Assembly (NCBI GenBank): GCA_046348545.1
Contig: JAXMEB010000004.1
Coordinates: 310,001 to 374,000, forward strand
Source of the DNA: JAXMEB01 sp046348545
GTDB lineage: Bacteria > Pseudomonadota > Gammaproteobacteria > Berkiellales > Berkiellaceae
Direction: 5' to 3'
DNA length: 64,000 bases
Positions 32,077 to 42,310 of the stretch are shown in pieces. Position 1 is the stretch's first letter. Each line of letters begins with the position of its first letter. The notes under the pieces are model-generated. The model made no database searches and was not told the DNA's origin. It worked only from the letters and a program-made list of their open reading frames with translations. Position numbers and translations under genes: made by a program.

Positions 32077-34839
32077 CTACAACTGCTCAATCTTTTTAAG
32101 TTGAATTTTAAGCTTTTCTTGAGCAAGCTCCATCAGTTTAACCCGTTCTTCTTCTTGCGAAACGACATCCACAGGCGCTTTATCACGAAAACTAGGATTG
32201 TTGAGCTTTGCTAGGCATTTCGCAAGATCAGCATCAATTTTCCCTAATTCCTTTTCAAGCCGTTTTAGTTCTGCCTCTTTATTAATAAAACCAGCCATAG
32301 GCAGAAAAATTTCGATTTTATCCAGAAGGGTTGTTGCTGAAATAGGCGGTAGATCATTTTCAGACAAGAACTCAATAGATACAACTTTAGCAAGGGCTTG
32401 AATTAAATGACACTGCGCTTGAATGAAATTCATTTGCTCAGGCGTTGCATTTTTAAGCAAGATAGGAAGTTTTTCAGCAGGGCTGATATTCATCTCTCCA
32501 CGCACAGTGCGAACCTGCATAGTGAGCTGTTTAATAAATTGAACCTGAGAGTCTGCCTGTTCATTGATCAAACTGCGATCTGCCTTTGGAAAAGGCTGAA
32601 TCATAATTGACTCAGTTTGGGAAGGCTTGATTGCTTCAGGCAGACGTTGCCAGATTTCCTCTGTGATAAAAGGCATCATGGGATGGAGTAAACGTAGCAT
32701 GTGCTCAAGAATCGATAGTAAAGTGAAGCGGGTGGCAGCTTTTACTTCAGGTGATTCATTCGGATTGTTTAGAATCGTTTTAGAAAACTCTAGGTACCAA
32801 TCGCAATAAATATCCCAGGTAAATTCATACAAGGATTGTGCCGCTAAATCAAAACGGTAAGTTTCGAAGTAGTGATGGGTAACTTGGATTGTTTTCTGCA
32901 ATTGGCTCCAAATCCATTGATCAGCCAAACTTCTAGCAGGTAGGTCATTTGCAAAAGGTTGTCCTTCAGTTTGCATCATCACGAAGCGCGCAGCATTCCA
33001 GAGTTTATTACAGAAATTACGATTTCCTTCTACACGAGCGACGTCAAATCTGATATGTCGTCCTGTTGAGGCTAATGCACAGCAAGTAAAACGCAATGCG
33101 TCTGTTCCATAAGCAGCAATCCCATTTTGAAAAGCCTTTTGAGTGAGCTGTTTAATTTTATTGGCCATTTGAGGCTGCATGAGACCAGTCGTTCTTTTGG
33201 TCAGTAATTTCTCAAGAGAAATACCATCAATTAAATCTAGAGGATCAATAATGTTTCCTTTAGATTTTGACATTTTCTGACCTTCAGCGTCTTGAATGAG
33301 ACCGGTTACAAAGACGGTATGAAAGGGTACTTTTCCTGTAAATTTAAGCCCCATCATAATCATTCTGGCTACCCAGAAAAAAATGATATCAAAGCCTGTG
33401 ACCAAGACATTCGTTGGATAAAACGTCTTTAATGCTTGAGTCTCTTCCGGCCAGCCCAAGGTGGAAAAGGGCCAAAGCGCAGCCGAAAACCAGGTGTCCA
33501 GCACATCTTCGTCTTGTTTGAGCGCTTCAAGTTGACCCAAATTATATTTTTCTCGGACATTGGCTTCACTTGAGCCGACATAGACATTTCCGTCTTTGTC
33601 ATACCAAGCCGGAATACGATGCCCCCACCAGAGCTGCCTAGAAATACACCAGTCTTGTATATTTTCCATCCAATCAAAATAAGTATTGGCCCAATTTTCG
33701 GGCACGAATTTAATTTGTCCATCGCGCACTACACGAATGGCATCACCCGCTAAGGTTTTAGCACTGACAAACCATTGATCCGTGAGAAGAGGCTCAACGA
33801 TTTCATTAGAGCGATCGCCTCTAGGTACCTTTAACTTGTGGGGCTCTATTTTTTCTAGGAGCCCTTTTTGGTTCAGATCTTGAACGATACGTTCTCTGGC
33901 TACAAATCGATTAAGGCCTTGATAGATATGAGGGACATTTTTATTGAGCTTAGCAGTTTTATCGAAAATGTTAATAAAACTCAATCCATGCCGTTTGCCG
34001 ATTTCATAATCGTTAAAATCATGCGCAGGCGTGATTTTAACGCATCCTGTACCAAACTCTGGATCAACACTATCATCTGCAATGATATCAATGAGTCGTT
34101 CTGATAAAGGGAGTTGGATTTTTTGACCAATTAATCGTTTATAACGTGGATCCTCAGGGTGTACTGCAACGGCTGCATCTCCCAACATGGTTTCAGGTCG
34201 GGTGGTTGCAACCGTTAAATAATTCGATTGGTTGGCAATAGGGTACTTGATATACCAAAGAAAACCGTCTTCTTCTTCCGAGACGACCTCTAAATCTGAA
34301 ACAGCAGTCTGAAGTTTAGGATCCCAATTGACAAGCTTCTTGCCACGATAAATCAAACTTTCATCATACAGCCTAATAAATACTTCCTGAACAGCTTGCG
34401 AGAGTCCTTCATCCATCGTGAAACGTTCTTTAGACCAAGCTGGTGATGCACCTAGGCGTCGCATTTGACGGGTAATCGTATTCCCAGACTCAGCTTTCCA
34501 TTCCCAGATCTTGTTGACAAAATCTGCTCGTGTTAAATCATGTTTACTAATGCCTTTTTCATTTAACTGCCGCTCAACCACCATTTGAGTCGCAATACCA
34601 GCATGGTCAGTACCAGGCTGCCAAAGGGTTTGATACCCCATCATACGATGATAGCGAATCAAGGCATCCATTAATGAATCTTGAAAAGCATGTCCAATGT
34701 GAAGACTGCCTGTGACATTAGGAGGGGGCAACATGATACAGTAGGCTTTACCATTGCCCTGTGGTTCAAAATAACCCTTAGCTTCCCAACTGGGATACCA
34801 TTTTGCTTCAATTTGATCGGGTTGATATGTTTTTTCCAT
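32077..34839 (-). CDS. valS: Valyl-tRNA synthetase
   Basis: Class I synthetase that charges tRNA-Val and edits Thr. 920 aa, the usual length. Signatures are NVTGSLHIGHAF (HIGH) near residue 45, the editing-domain segment TTRPETMLGDAAVAVHPED near 215, GKVPFHTVFVTGLIQDAEGQ-KMSKSKGN near 520, and a C-terminal coiled-coil arm (ELKRLEKELGKIDADLAKCL). ATG 34839 has GAGAAG upstream; the family start MEKTYQP agrees. The stop codon is 8 bp from a TATACCC element. It follows holC in the conserved pepA-holC-valS operon. Confidence 0.97.
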   Translation of the reverse strand: MEKTYQPDQIEAKWYPSWEAKGYFEPQGNGKAYCIMLPPPNVTGSLHIGHAFQDSLMDALIRYHRMMGYQTLWQPGTDHAGIATQMVVERQLNEKGISKHDLTRADFVNKIWEWKAESGNTITRQMRRLGASPAWSKERFTMDEGLSQAVQEVFIRLYDESLIYRGKKLVNWDPKLQTAVSDLEVVSEEEDGFLWYIKYPIANQSNYLTVATTRPETMLGDAAVAVHPEDPRYKRLIGQKIQLPLSERLIDIIADDSVDPEFGTGCVKITPAHDFNDYEIGKRHGLSFINIFDKTAKLNKNVPHIYQGLNRFVARERIVQDLNQKGLLEKIEPHKLKVPRGDRSNEIVEPLLTDQWFVSAKTLAGDAIRVVRDGQIKFVPENWANTYFDWMENIQDWCISRQLWWGHRIPAWYDKDGNVYVGSSEANVREKYNLGQLEALKQDEDVLDTWFSAALWPFSTLGWPEETQALKTFYPTNVLVTGFDIIFFWVARMIMMGLKFTGKVPFHTVFVTGLIQDAEGQKMSKSKGNIIDPLDLIDGISLEKLLTKRTTGLMQPQMANKIKQLTQKAFQNGIAAYGTDALRFTCCALASTGRHIRFDVARVEGNRNFCNKLWNAARFVMMQTEGQPFANDLPARSLADQWIWSQLQKTIQVTHHYFETYRFDLAAQSLYEFTWDIYCDWYLEFSKTILNNPNESPEVKAATRFTLLSILEHMLRLLHPMMPFITEEIWQRLPEAIKPSQTESIMIQPFPKADRSLINEQADSQVQFIKQLTMQVRTVRGEMNISPAEKLPILLKNATPEQMNFIQAQCHLIQALAKVVSIEFLSENDLPPISATTLLDKIEIFLPMAGFINKEAELKRLEKELGKIDADLAKCLAKLNNPSFRDKAPVDVVSQEEERVKLMELAQEKLKIQLKKIEQL

Positions 34840-34852
34840 ACTTCTCAATGCG

Positions 34853-35257
34853 TTATATTGTTAAATTGTGAATCATTATATCAAATTTTTGATTTTGATA
34901 CGATTTGTAATTTAATCGCTGTTGTTCACGATGTGTTGAGTTATTAAATACGATTTCTATGATACGACTAGGCAAATTGACTAGCCATGGTTTTAAACTT
35001 AAATTCAGGCCGACCCAGGATTGCGTGAGATAAGGGCACTCAATCTTAAGTATTGTCGGCGCAATTTGATCATGGGGCAGAAATGACGCTGCATCATAGG
35101 TCCAAAGGAGATCGTTCCATGTGGTGCAATCTTCTTCAGATTCAAATTGGATCTGAATAGGATGCTGTTTATGATAAATCTTTTCGATAAAGCGAATCAA
35201 AAAGCTTTGACTCGCATTGAGTGACTCTGATTTTAAGAGATAATAATCTACTCGCAT
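34853..35257 (-). CDS. holC: DNA polymerase III chi subunit
   Basis: 134 aa. HolC-type chi protein, which connects the clamp loader to single-strand-binding protein. The family signature WNDLLWTYDAASFLPHDQ is near residue 47, and the N-terminus MRVDYYLLKSES is typical. ATG 35257 overlaps the pepA stop (TAATG), so the two are translationally coupled. It is between pepA and valS, the standard gammaproteobacterial order. Confidence 0.93.
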   Translation of the reverse strand: MRVDYYLLKSESLNASQSFLIRFIEKIYHKQHPIQIQFESEEDCTTWNDLLWTYDAASFLPHDQIAPTILKIECPYLTQSWVGLNLSLKPWLVNLPSRIIEIVFNNSTHREQQRLNYKSYQNQKFDIMIHNLTI

Positions 35258-36759
35258 TATGATTTTGACAGTTTATCTATCAAAAACTGTACCACCATCG
35301 GAACGGGTCTGCCGGTTGCACCTCGATTACTGCCGTTATAGCTATTCGCAGCGGTACCAGCAATATCGAGATGGGCCCAATGGAATTTTTTAGTGAAATT
35401 GGATAAGAAACAGGCCGCTGTGACGCTCCCTGCTTCAGGTCCACCGACATTGGCCAAATCAGCAATGTTGCTTTTGAGCTGTTCTTGATATTCGTCCCAA
35501 AGTGGCATGTGCCAAGCCCTATCGTTTGCAGTCAGACCTGCATTGAGTAATTCATTTGCTAAAGGCGCGTGATTACTATAGAGACCTGATGCATGCTTAC
35601 CCAGAGCGACCACACAGGCTCCAGTTAAAGTAGCCATGTCGATAACCACTTCGGGTTCAAAACGCTCACTGTAAGTGAGTGCGTCTGCTAATATTAAACG
35701 ACCTTCTGCATCCGTATTTAAAATTTCAATCGATTTGCCAGACATGCTAACAACGACATCATCCGGGCGGCTAGCATGACCACTGATCATATTTTCACAG
35801 GTGGGAATGACGCCAACCAGATTAATCGGTAGTTCTAAGGTCGCAACCGCCTCAAAAATCCCGAGTACAGCGGCTGCACCACACATATCAAACTTCATCC
35901 CTACCATATTGATAGCGGGTTTCAAGCTATTTCCGCCCGTGTCGAAGGTGATGCCTTTTCCAACGAGTACATAGGGCTTTTTATCTTTTTTTGCGCCACG
36001 GTATTCCAAGGTAATTAAAAAAGCAGGTGAATCTGAGCCTGCTGCCACTGCGAGTAATGATCCCATTTTGAGGGCTCGCATTTCTTTTTCATCCAAAACC
36101 GCTGTACTGATTTTGGTATGCGCCTTTGCTAACGCCTTGGCTTGATCAACTAAGTAGCTAGGTTTACAAAGATTAGGGGGCATGTTGCCTAAATTTTTTG
36201 TTAATGCAATCCCTCTGCCGACCGCTTCACCTTCCAAAATCGCTTTTTCAGCCAGCGTCACTTCACGTCGTGCGGAAACGGTGAAAATCATTTTCCGCAA
36301 AGGGCGTCTAGGTTGTTCCTTTTTGCTTTTCAGTTCATCGAAGGTATACAGTGTTTCTAAGGTTGACAACACACCCTGTTTAACTGCCCAAAAGCTATCT
36401 CGTCCTTTGATATTAAGTTCGGTCAGGAAACAGACTGCATCCATAGCGCCGGTTTGATTCAATGTTTCAATCGTTTTTTTGATGATTTCAAAATATTGCT
36501 TATCGGTGAGCTCACGTTCCTTGCCGCAACCGACTAACAAGATACGCTCTGCTAGAAGACCAGGGACGTTATGGAGTAGAAGGGTTTGACCCACCTTACC
36601 TTCAAGGTCACCGCGGCGAAGAATATTGCTGAGATGTCCGTCGCTGAGTTGATCGATACGCTCGGCTACACCAGAAAGGCGACGAGCTTCAAAAACGCCT
36701 ACAACAATACACGCAGTGCGTTGCTTTTCGGGATGTCCACTTTTAACATTAAACTCCAT
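35257..36759 (-). CDS. pepA: Leucyl aminopeptidase
   Basis: 500-aa M17 aminopeptidase, a cytoplasmic di-metal enzyme; family members also bind DNA in Xer recombination and pyrimidine control. The M17 signature NTDAEGRLILADAL is near residue 345, and the metal region LVGKGITFDTGGNSLKP near 265. ATG 36759 (MEFNVKSG) is used, since GGGG lies just upstream and the family starts here; an open extension to 36816 is not needed. It is divergent from lptF by 84 bp. Confidence 0.96.
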   Translation of the reverse strand: MEFNVKSGHPEKQRTACIVVGVFEARRLSGVAERIDQLSDGHLSNILRRGDLEGKVGQTLLLHNVPGLLAERILLVGCGKERELTDKQYFEIIKKTIETLNQTGAMDAVCFLTELNIKGRDSFWAVKQGVLSTLETLYTFDELKSKKEQPRRPLRKMIFTVSARREVTLAEKAILEGEAVGRGIALTKNLGNMPPNLCKPSYLVDQAKALAKAHTKISTAVLDEKEMRALKMGSLLAVAAGSDSPAFLITLEYRGAKKDKKPYVLVGKGITFDTGGNSLKPAINMVGMKFDMCGAAAVLGIFEAVATLELPINLVGVIPTCENMISGHASRPDDVVVSMSGKSIEILNTDAEGRLILADALTYSERFEPEVVIDMATLTGACVVALGKHASGLYSNHAPLANELLNAGLTANDRAWHMPLWDEYQEQLKSNIADLANVGGPEAGSVTAACFLSNFTKKFHWAHLDIAGTAANSYNGSNRGATGRPVPMVVQFLIDKLSKS

Positions 36760-36843
36760 AATGACCCCAATCTGTTTTGAACTTGGAAAAAATGCTATGC
36801 TTCTTAGCTTACCCAATTTTACCCTAACTCGAAAGGGTCTTGC

Positions 36844-37953
36844 TTGATGATCATTGGCCGATACATCATCTCGGATATCATAAAAACCTTTCTAGCCCTA
36901 ACCGGTATCTTGCTGTTCATCGCTATCAGCAATAGATTAGTCAGATTAATTGCAAAAGCTGCTGTTGGTGAAATCTCACCGAACATTTTAATTAAACTAA
37001 CTAGCTTGTATATTCCGGAGCTGATTGCATTTCTACTGCCTCTCAGCCTATTCATTGCCATCGTACTGAGTTTGTCGAGAGCTTTTGTTGACCAGGAAAT
37101 ACCAGTTCTGTTTGCTTGCGGTTTTTCTTGGGCTCATTTAGTCAAATGGTGCCTAGGATTAGCATCAGGTTTGATGTTAATAGCAGGGGTATTATCGCTT
37201 TATCTTGTGCCTAAGATCGAGGTGATGAAAACAACATTGGTTGGAGAGCAAGATCCTAAAACCATTTTAGAATCGATTGCGCCAGGTCGTTTTCACACCC
37301 TATTTAATAACAAAGTGGTGTTTTATGTCGAAGCATTTTCATCGGATCGCCGAGTCTTAAAAGAAATTTTCATTGCAGAACAACCTGCGGTGCTACCCGA
37401 TGCGGACGAAGATTGGAGTGTTATCACGGCTAAAACAGGCGAGGTGGTTAAAAGAGAAAATGGTCAGATTTACTTAGAGTTAAAAAATGGTGCAAGATAC
37501 AACGGTACACCGGGTGAAAAAGACTATACGATCGTTGAATTTGAACGTTTTGGTCGAGTCTTAGAGCGACCCGAACAAAGTGGTGAGTTAATGTATCACC
37601 GAACTATGTCCACGCAATATTTGTTAACAGCCAAACAACCAAGCGAGCAAGCGGAACTCCATTGGCGTTTAGCAATTCCGTTATCTATGCCAATATTGGC
37701 TTTGCTGGCAATACCCTTGAGCCAGGTTTCTCCTCGAAAGGGTCGTTTTGGAAAACTACTCCCCGCAATTATATTGTATGTGGTTTATTATAATCTGTTG
37801 ATGTTGGCTAAGAGATGGATAGAAGGGGGCCAAATTGTAGGTACACTCGGACTTTGGTGGGTTCACTTGATGACATTGCTATTTGCCATGGGGCTATTGA
37901 TGCAGGTCTCTGGTTATTGGCATCAATTTAAAATGCGCTTAATGAATAAGTAA
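36844..37953 (+). CDS. lptF: LPS export permease LptF
   Basis: 369-aa inner-membrane subunit of the LptB2FG ABC transporter, which extracts lipopolysaccharide and hands it to LptC/LptA. YjgP/YjgQ pattern: N-terminal helix IIGRYIISDIIKTFLALTG, three helices, a periplasmic beta-jellyroll (~residues 130-270), then three more helices (RLAIPLSMPILALLAIPL). ATG 36844 has AAAGGG upstream. lptG follows 3 bp after the stop. Confidence 0.95.
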   Translation: MMIIGRYIISDIIKTFLALTGILLFIAISNRLVRLIAKAAVGEISPNILIKLTSLYIPELIAFLLPLSLFIAIVLSLSRAFVDQEIPVLFACGFSWAHLVKWCLGLASGLMLIAGVLSLYLVPKIEVMKTTLVGEQDPKTILESIAPGRFHTLFNNKVVFYVEAFSSDRRVLKEIFIAEQPAVLPDADEDWSVITAKTGEVVKRENGQIYLELKNGARYNGTPGEKDYTIVEFERFGRVLERPEQSGELMYHRTMSTQYLLTAKQPSEQAELHWRLAIPLSMPILALLAIPLSQVSPRKGRFGKLLPAIILYVVYYNLLMLAKRWIEGGQIVGTLGLWWVHLMTLLFAMGLLMQVSGYWHQFKMRLMNK

Positions 37954-37956
37954 CCG

Positions 37957-39024
37957 ATGCAACGATTAAATCTCTATATTGCGAAACATATCAGTTACGG
38001 TATCCTCCTGGCCCTTTCTTTAGTCCTGGCCATTGAACTTCTTTTTATGCTGGTTAATGAGTTCAGATATTTAGGAAAGGGTGACTATCAACTTTGGCAA
38101 ATCGTTGCCTTCATCGGATTGACGTTACCTCAAAAATTGTATGAATTTTTCCCAATGGCCGCTTTATTAGGTACGTTGATGGGGCTTGGTACGCTGGCAC
38201 AGCGTAGTGAACTGATTGTGATGCGTGCTGCTGGTTGGTCTATTTTTCAAATCAGCCTCAGTGTGGTAAAAACAGCGTTTGTGCTAACCCTGATTGCCTG
38301 GATTTTGGGAGAGGGCGTCGCGCCATTCACGGACAAAATTGCAACTGATATCAGAGCAGTCGCCTTGAGTGGAGGGCAAGCCATGCGGACAACTCACGGA
38401 ACTTGGATGCGAGATGGAGATGACTTTGTTCATATTCGAGCAATGAATGTTGAAAAACGCATTGAAGGCATTACTCGATATCATTTTGATGACCATTTTA
38501 AACTGATAAAATCAGTATTTGCTCGTTATGGAGATTACTCTACTGATCATTGGGTTCTTCATGATATACAAGAAACGACTTTGCTGCCTGATCGGGTTTT
38601 AACAGAAATGCTTGCTGAGGAAAAATGGTACAGTGTCATAGAGCCTGATATTCTTGGTGTTGTAGGGGTTAAGTATTACGATCAACTTTCCTTGATGGGA
38701 TTATGGCGAACGATAGCTTATCGTCAAGCCAATGGATTAAATAGTAGTGCTTTGGAATTGGCGTTTTGGGACAAATGGATTCAGCCTTTTACGACCATTG
38801 TTATGATGTTGCTTGCCATTCCATTTATCTTTGGACCTTTAAGACAGTCGACCATGGGGCTCAAGATTTTGATTGGTATCGTGGTTGGATTTGGATTTTT
38901 CACCTTTAATAGCCTTTTTGGTCCATTGATATTGGTGTACGAATTTCCCCCCTTCTTAGGATCTATCTTGCCGACTCTGGTGTTTGTTGTTTTGGGCATT
39001 TATATGACCAGGCGAGTGATTTGA
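37957..39024 (+). CDS. lptG: LPS export permease LptG
   Basis: 355-aa partner of LptF, with the same YjgP/YjgQ architecture: RLNLYIAKHISYGILLALSL at the N-terminus, a periplasmic domain, and C-terminal helices (PFTTIVMMLLAIPFIFGPL). ATG 37957 is 3 bp after lptF. In many gammaproteobacteria an RDD-family gene lies close by; here such a gene is at 55469, beyond the accessory island. Confidence 0.95.
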   Translation: MQRLNLYIAKHISYGILLALSLVLAIELLFMLVNEFRYLGKGDYQLWQIVAFIGLTLPQKLYEFFPMAALLGTLMGLGTLAQRSELIVMRAAGWSIFQISLSVVKTAFVLTLIAWILGEGVAPFTDKIATDIRAVALSGGQAMRTTHGTWMRDGDDFVHIRAMNVEKRIEGITRYHFDDHFKLIKSVFARYGDYSTDHWVLHDIQETTLLPDRVLTEMLAEEKWYSVIEPDILGVVGVKYYDQLSLMGLWRTIAYRQANGLNSSALELAFWDKWIQPFTTIVMMLLAIPFIFGPLRQSTMGLKILIGIVVGFGFFTFNSLFGPLILVYEFPPFLGSILPTLVFVVLGIYMTRRVI

Positions 39025-39105
39025 CAGACAGTTGGTTGACAAAACAACCAGCATTCCTTAAGCTTGAGGCCTTAATGTACACAAAAGTAAGTTATATAAC
39101 AAATT

Positions 39106-41538
39106 ATGATGCGTTCATCAAGCCTAGGGTCATCTGCTGCGCCTGCCGATCATTTCTGGAAAAGAGTCGGGCAGTGGTCTCTGCTATCCTTCAAACTGTC
39201 ACTGGATGTCGGTGCTAATCTTTTAAATCTTATTCCTTATGGCCTATTAGCGCCTCTCTATAGAAAGTTATATCAAAAGGGTTGGTACGGTATTGCGGAC
39301 GCTATAAAACTCACCTCTATTCCGATGACAGTTATGTTAATGGGCGGCATAGTGGCGGTATTGTCTCAACTCACTTTAGCGGTTGCGGTGACTTCCTTAT
39401 TTGCGCCGGCACTGATTTTTGGTGGATTACTTCGATTGCCATTAAGACCTTATCGAGGCGAATGGGGTGTATTTATTCGCCGGATCTCTGAGGCGACAAC
39501 CCGGGGGTTACTGTTTGGGCTCGCGATTGGTATTGGGCTAGGGTTTGCTTCGGTATATTACCCGCCGTTAATGTTTTCACCTTGGATTGGTGGCGCTATC
39601 GCGAGTTCATTCGCCGGTATTTACGCTTTATTAAGACGTTCTCGAGCGGCCTGGTTTGAAACGATAGTGGAGATTGAAGAAGTTGAGCTCATAGAGGCTC
39701 GCATTGATTATATTCAAAATCATCAATTTAGTGAAAATTTTAGGATATCACTGGTTGCACTTGTCAAAATTAGTAAAATCCTGGGTTTGCAAACACTGAA
39801 AGTTGCTGAAAAACCTCGATCTGCTTCGGTTGAAGAACTATTAGAGCGAGACTACGCAGAAATCGATCTTAAAGCAGAATTTGACAGATTGGATAGAAAT
39901 TACCGAAATTTGTGGAGCGCTCTTAAATCAGCTGCAAAAGAATTTGATTATTTTAAAAAAAATAAATCAAATCTTGGCGTGCTACGTCGAAAATTTGAGT
40001 CGGTAGATGAAAAAGCTATCTTAGCATTACTCGCACCCAAACAATCGCAACTTGAGATATCAGTGGATCAATATAGGTCTATTCTTAGAACGCAGGCAAG
40101 ACAATGGTTCGTTAGACTCTTATTACAAGTGCCTCAATATCCGGAAGACCAGGATGCACTCAAGAGAATAATAGGGATGAAAGAGCTAAGTAGCGAAGTG
40201 ACGCAGATTGGAAAAAAAGTTGCGCAACGGGTTAGAGAAGACTTTGACTTAGGAATAGAGCCAGGGTATAGAGAGCAATTTGCATTATTGTTAAAGGTCA
40301 TTCTTAAACCCGACTTAGTCGAGCAATTAAAAAATGCTTCTTCATTGTATAGACTGGAGTTTGTTCAAGAACAGAAGCGAATTGGTGAATTGCTGATTGA
40401 CGAAACGAAATCAATCACCTCATACGGCAGGCTGATTCATTTCTTCTTCAAAGATCCTGTGGGTCAATTCTTTTTCGAGCGATTTCGAAATAAAGAGGCG
40501 AGTCAATTCCCCGCTTTTGAGCACACGCAGTATTTTCTGAGACTGATCACTCAATGTTTAAATGCTAATCCTGAGGCTTGGCCAGATTTGATTTTGATAA
40601 AAAATATGAATCAGCAGCCTAAGAATTTAGAACAAATTCGACAACAAAAGCACATTGCTTTTGCGAAATTAGATGAAACAGCAAGACCTATTTTGGCTAG
40701 ATTTCTCTCTGATGAGGCGTTGCGAGAAGAGTTTGATTTTAGTTTAGAGCTAAAAATATTATCTTTAGCCCTAAACCGGGATTCGAGAGCGAATTTGAGT
40801 GACGCATTAATTGAGTTTGGCGAAAAACAAGACCGTACGGCTTTGATGCAAAAGTCTATGGAGATCGAACAAGCATTACGAATAAAGTATGCTTCGAAAA
40901 AATTTATGCAGAGATGTTCTCATGAGTATGGCGATTCTCGATTTAGATTGATAAAACCTAAATTGGATCTGTTAGTCTTAACCCAAGTGATTTTGTCTGA
41001 TTCTGAGAAGGTTGAGTTTTTTGATGCCATTGATCGTCCTGTTATGAATGTGTTTTACAATGCCTTAGCCGAGCATATCCCGGAAGCCCCATTGCTTAGA
41101 GATATCCGGGAGCACGTTGTGAGAGCGCTTAAATTGAATCATCCAGTTGTTTCAGAGCGCATTCATTATTATCCGCAGCTTCGTGGGATTGCAGAAAAAT
41201 ATAATCGTCTTTATCAAGGGGTCATCAATCGTGAAGTATCGAAAGAGCTCAATCAGGAGATTTCCTTGGAGATCTTAAAAGAAGCGATTGATTTCGCTTA
41301 CCTGCATACGATGCTTAGTGATCCTGCTTTTGAAGGTCAATTTGAAGATATTCAAGGAGCCATTAAAAACTCTGATACGGGTTTATTTTTCTTTGGTACA
41401 ACGCTTTACCAGCGGTTGATTGAAAAGGAGATGCCACCACAAGTTTATCTCCCAATGAGGTCATCATCGATGGAATCAAATGTCGAGGTTGGCACACCGG
41501 AAAGTTTGTCCAATCCTAGTACTCGCCTTTCTATTTGA
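39106..41538 (+). CDS. Orphan large membrane protein (810 aa)
   Basis: No family recognised. Residues ~1-170 contain about six hydrophobic segments in hairpins (SIPMTVMLMGGIVAVLSQL, ALIFGGLLRL, GLLFGLAIGIGLGFASVYY, PWIGGAIASSFAGIYALL). The remaining ~640 residues are charged, helical and soluble-looking with coiled-coil character. The C-terminus is Ser/Glu-rich (VEVGTPESLSNPSTRLSI). The start ATG 39106 has no good ribosome site, so start and expression are uncertain; ATG 39109 is adjacent. It lies between lptG and the island. The stop codon is 3 bp from a TATACCC element. A host-membrane protein is possible but unproven. Confidence 0.65.
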   Translation: MMRSSSLGSSAAPADHFWKRVGQWSLLSFKLSLDVGANLLNLIPYGLLAPLYRKLYQKGWYGIADAIKLTSIPMTVMLMGGIVAVLSQLTLAVAVTSLFAPALIFGGLLRLPLRPYRGEWGVFIRRISEATTRGLLFGLAIGIGLGFASVYYPPLMFSPWIGGAIASSFAGIYALLRRSRAAWFETIVEIEEVELIEARIDYIQNHQFSENFRISLVALVKISKILGLQTLKVAEKPRSASVEELLERDYAEIDLKAEFDRLDRNYRNLWSALKSAAKEFDYFKKNKSNLGVLRRKFESVDEKAILALLAPKQSQLEISVDQYRSILRTQARQWFVRLLLQVPQYPEDQDALKRIIGMKELSSEVTQIGKKVAQRVREDFDLGIEPGYREQFALLLKVILKPDLVEQLKNASSLYRLEFVQEQKRIGELLIDETKSITSYGRLIHFFFKDPVGQFFFERFRNKEASQFPAFEHTQYFLRLITQCLNANPEAWPDLILIKNMNQQPKNLEQIRQQKHIAFAKLDETARPILARFLSDEALREEFDFSLELKILSLALNRDSRANLSDALIEFGEKQDRTALMQKSMEIEQALRIKYASKKFMQRCSHEYGDSRFRLIKPKLDLLVLTQVILSDSEKVEFFDAIDRPVMNVFYNALAEHIPEAPLLRDIREHVVRALKLNHPVVSERIHYYPQLRGIAEKYNRLYQGVINREVSKELNQEISLEILKEAIDFAYLHTMLSDPAFEGQFEDIQGAIKNSDTGLFFFGTTLYQRLIEKEMPPQVYLPMRSSSMESNVEVGTPESLSNPSTRLSI

Positions 41539-41541
41539 TAA

Positions 41542-41646
41542 ATAACCACAACAGTTGATTTTTCCGGTACCTGCCTACGCTCTATGAGCTTGGGCAAGGC
41601 AAGGGACGGAGAAGCAAGCCCGGAAAATTCAGCTGTAAAGGGTATA
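41542..41646 (+). repeat. TATACCC element, short copy
   Basis: 105 bp, 'ctgcctacgctctatgagc' subtype with the left end degraded (ATAACCACAACAG). It begins 3 bp after the stop of the 810-aa gene. It is followed by 'cgaaccttgtagtcaaagta', which recurs at the far edge of the island (55448-55467). Confidence 0.8.
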
Positions 41647-41668
41647 TCGAACCTTGTAGTCAAAGTAT

Positions 41669-42170
41669 CTAGGGCGTGTCCCTAAAGTTGCAAGTGCCGC
41701 TATATGTAATTAAAATCGCACATTTACGTCGTCATTCCCGCGAGTCTGCTGAAACCTCAGTTCGGAGTTTTTGAAGGCGGGATTGGTTTGTAATGACGTC
41801 ATTCCGCACAGCGATAAGCGCACAAAGTGCGCAGCGTGTGATGCGGAATCTATTATTCACGCGGCCTTGGCCGCTTATGCGATTCAGCCTTTAAAAATAT
41901 CAGCAATCAAATGATTAGCTGAGATTTGATAAAATTCTGGATCCCGCAGCTGACGCTACACACTTCGTGTGATGACCGCTGTGCGGGATGACGATAGTAC
42001 CCAAAAAACCCTGAACTGGGGTAACAATAGTATACCCACAACAGATGATTTTTCGAGTACCTGCCGGCGCTCATACGAGCTTCCGCCTAGGTTCTTCAAA
42101 CTTCGAGCGGACGGGCTAGAGGGACACGGAACTTCGGAAATTCAGTGTGAAGTGTATATCGAACCTTGTA
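41669..42170 (+). repeat. 500-bp direct repeat, left copy (island boundary)
   Basis: ~502 bp nearly identical to 54956-55458. It starts CTAGGGCGTGTCCCTAAAG and contains the 'ttcccgcgagtctgc' part, two tRNA-like GC palindromes, a terminator-like hairpin (~42000) and a TATACCC element (42031-42158). It carries CTAT where the right copy has CTAG at the IS5 target point. No gene. Confidence 0.85.
42031..42158 (+). repeat. TATACCC element within left block
   Basis: 128-bp copy of the 'ctgccggcgctcatacgagc' subtype with the right end degraded to GTGTATA. It matches the copy at 55318-55446, duplicated along with the block. Confidence 0.8.
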
Positions 42171-42310
42171 GGACGTGTTCACATTTCGCTGCTCCGCACT
42201 GCGCCTAGCTGTCGCGGCTTGTCCGCGGCATCCAGTTGTTAAATGATAAATCAGGGATTTGAATGCAATTGATTGATTAATGAGGTCAAACTCGTAAAAT
42301 TTATTCCTCT
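42167..42310. mobile_element. IS5-type element remnant (transposase-proximal end)
   Basis: GTAGGACGTGTTCACATTTC ... GGCATCCAG is a degraded 64-bp TIR. It is followed by the subterminal sequence found next to the right TIR of the intact elements (ttgaatgcaattgattgatt...ctcgtaaaatttatt), in reverse orientation. It breaks off before the transposase gene. Confidence 0.75.
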
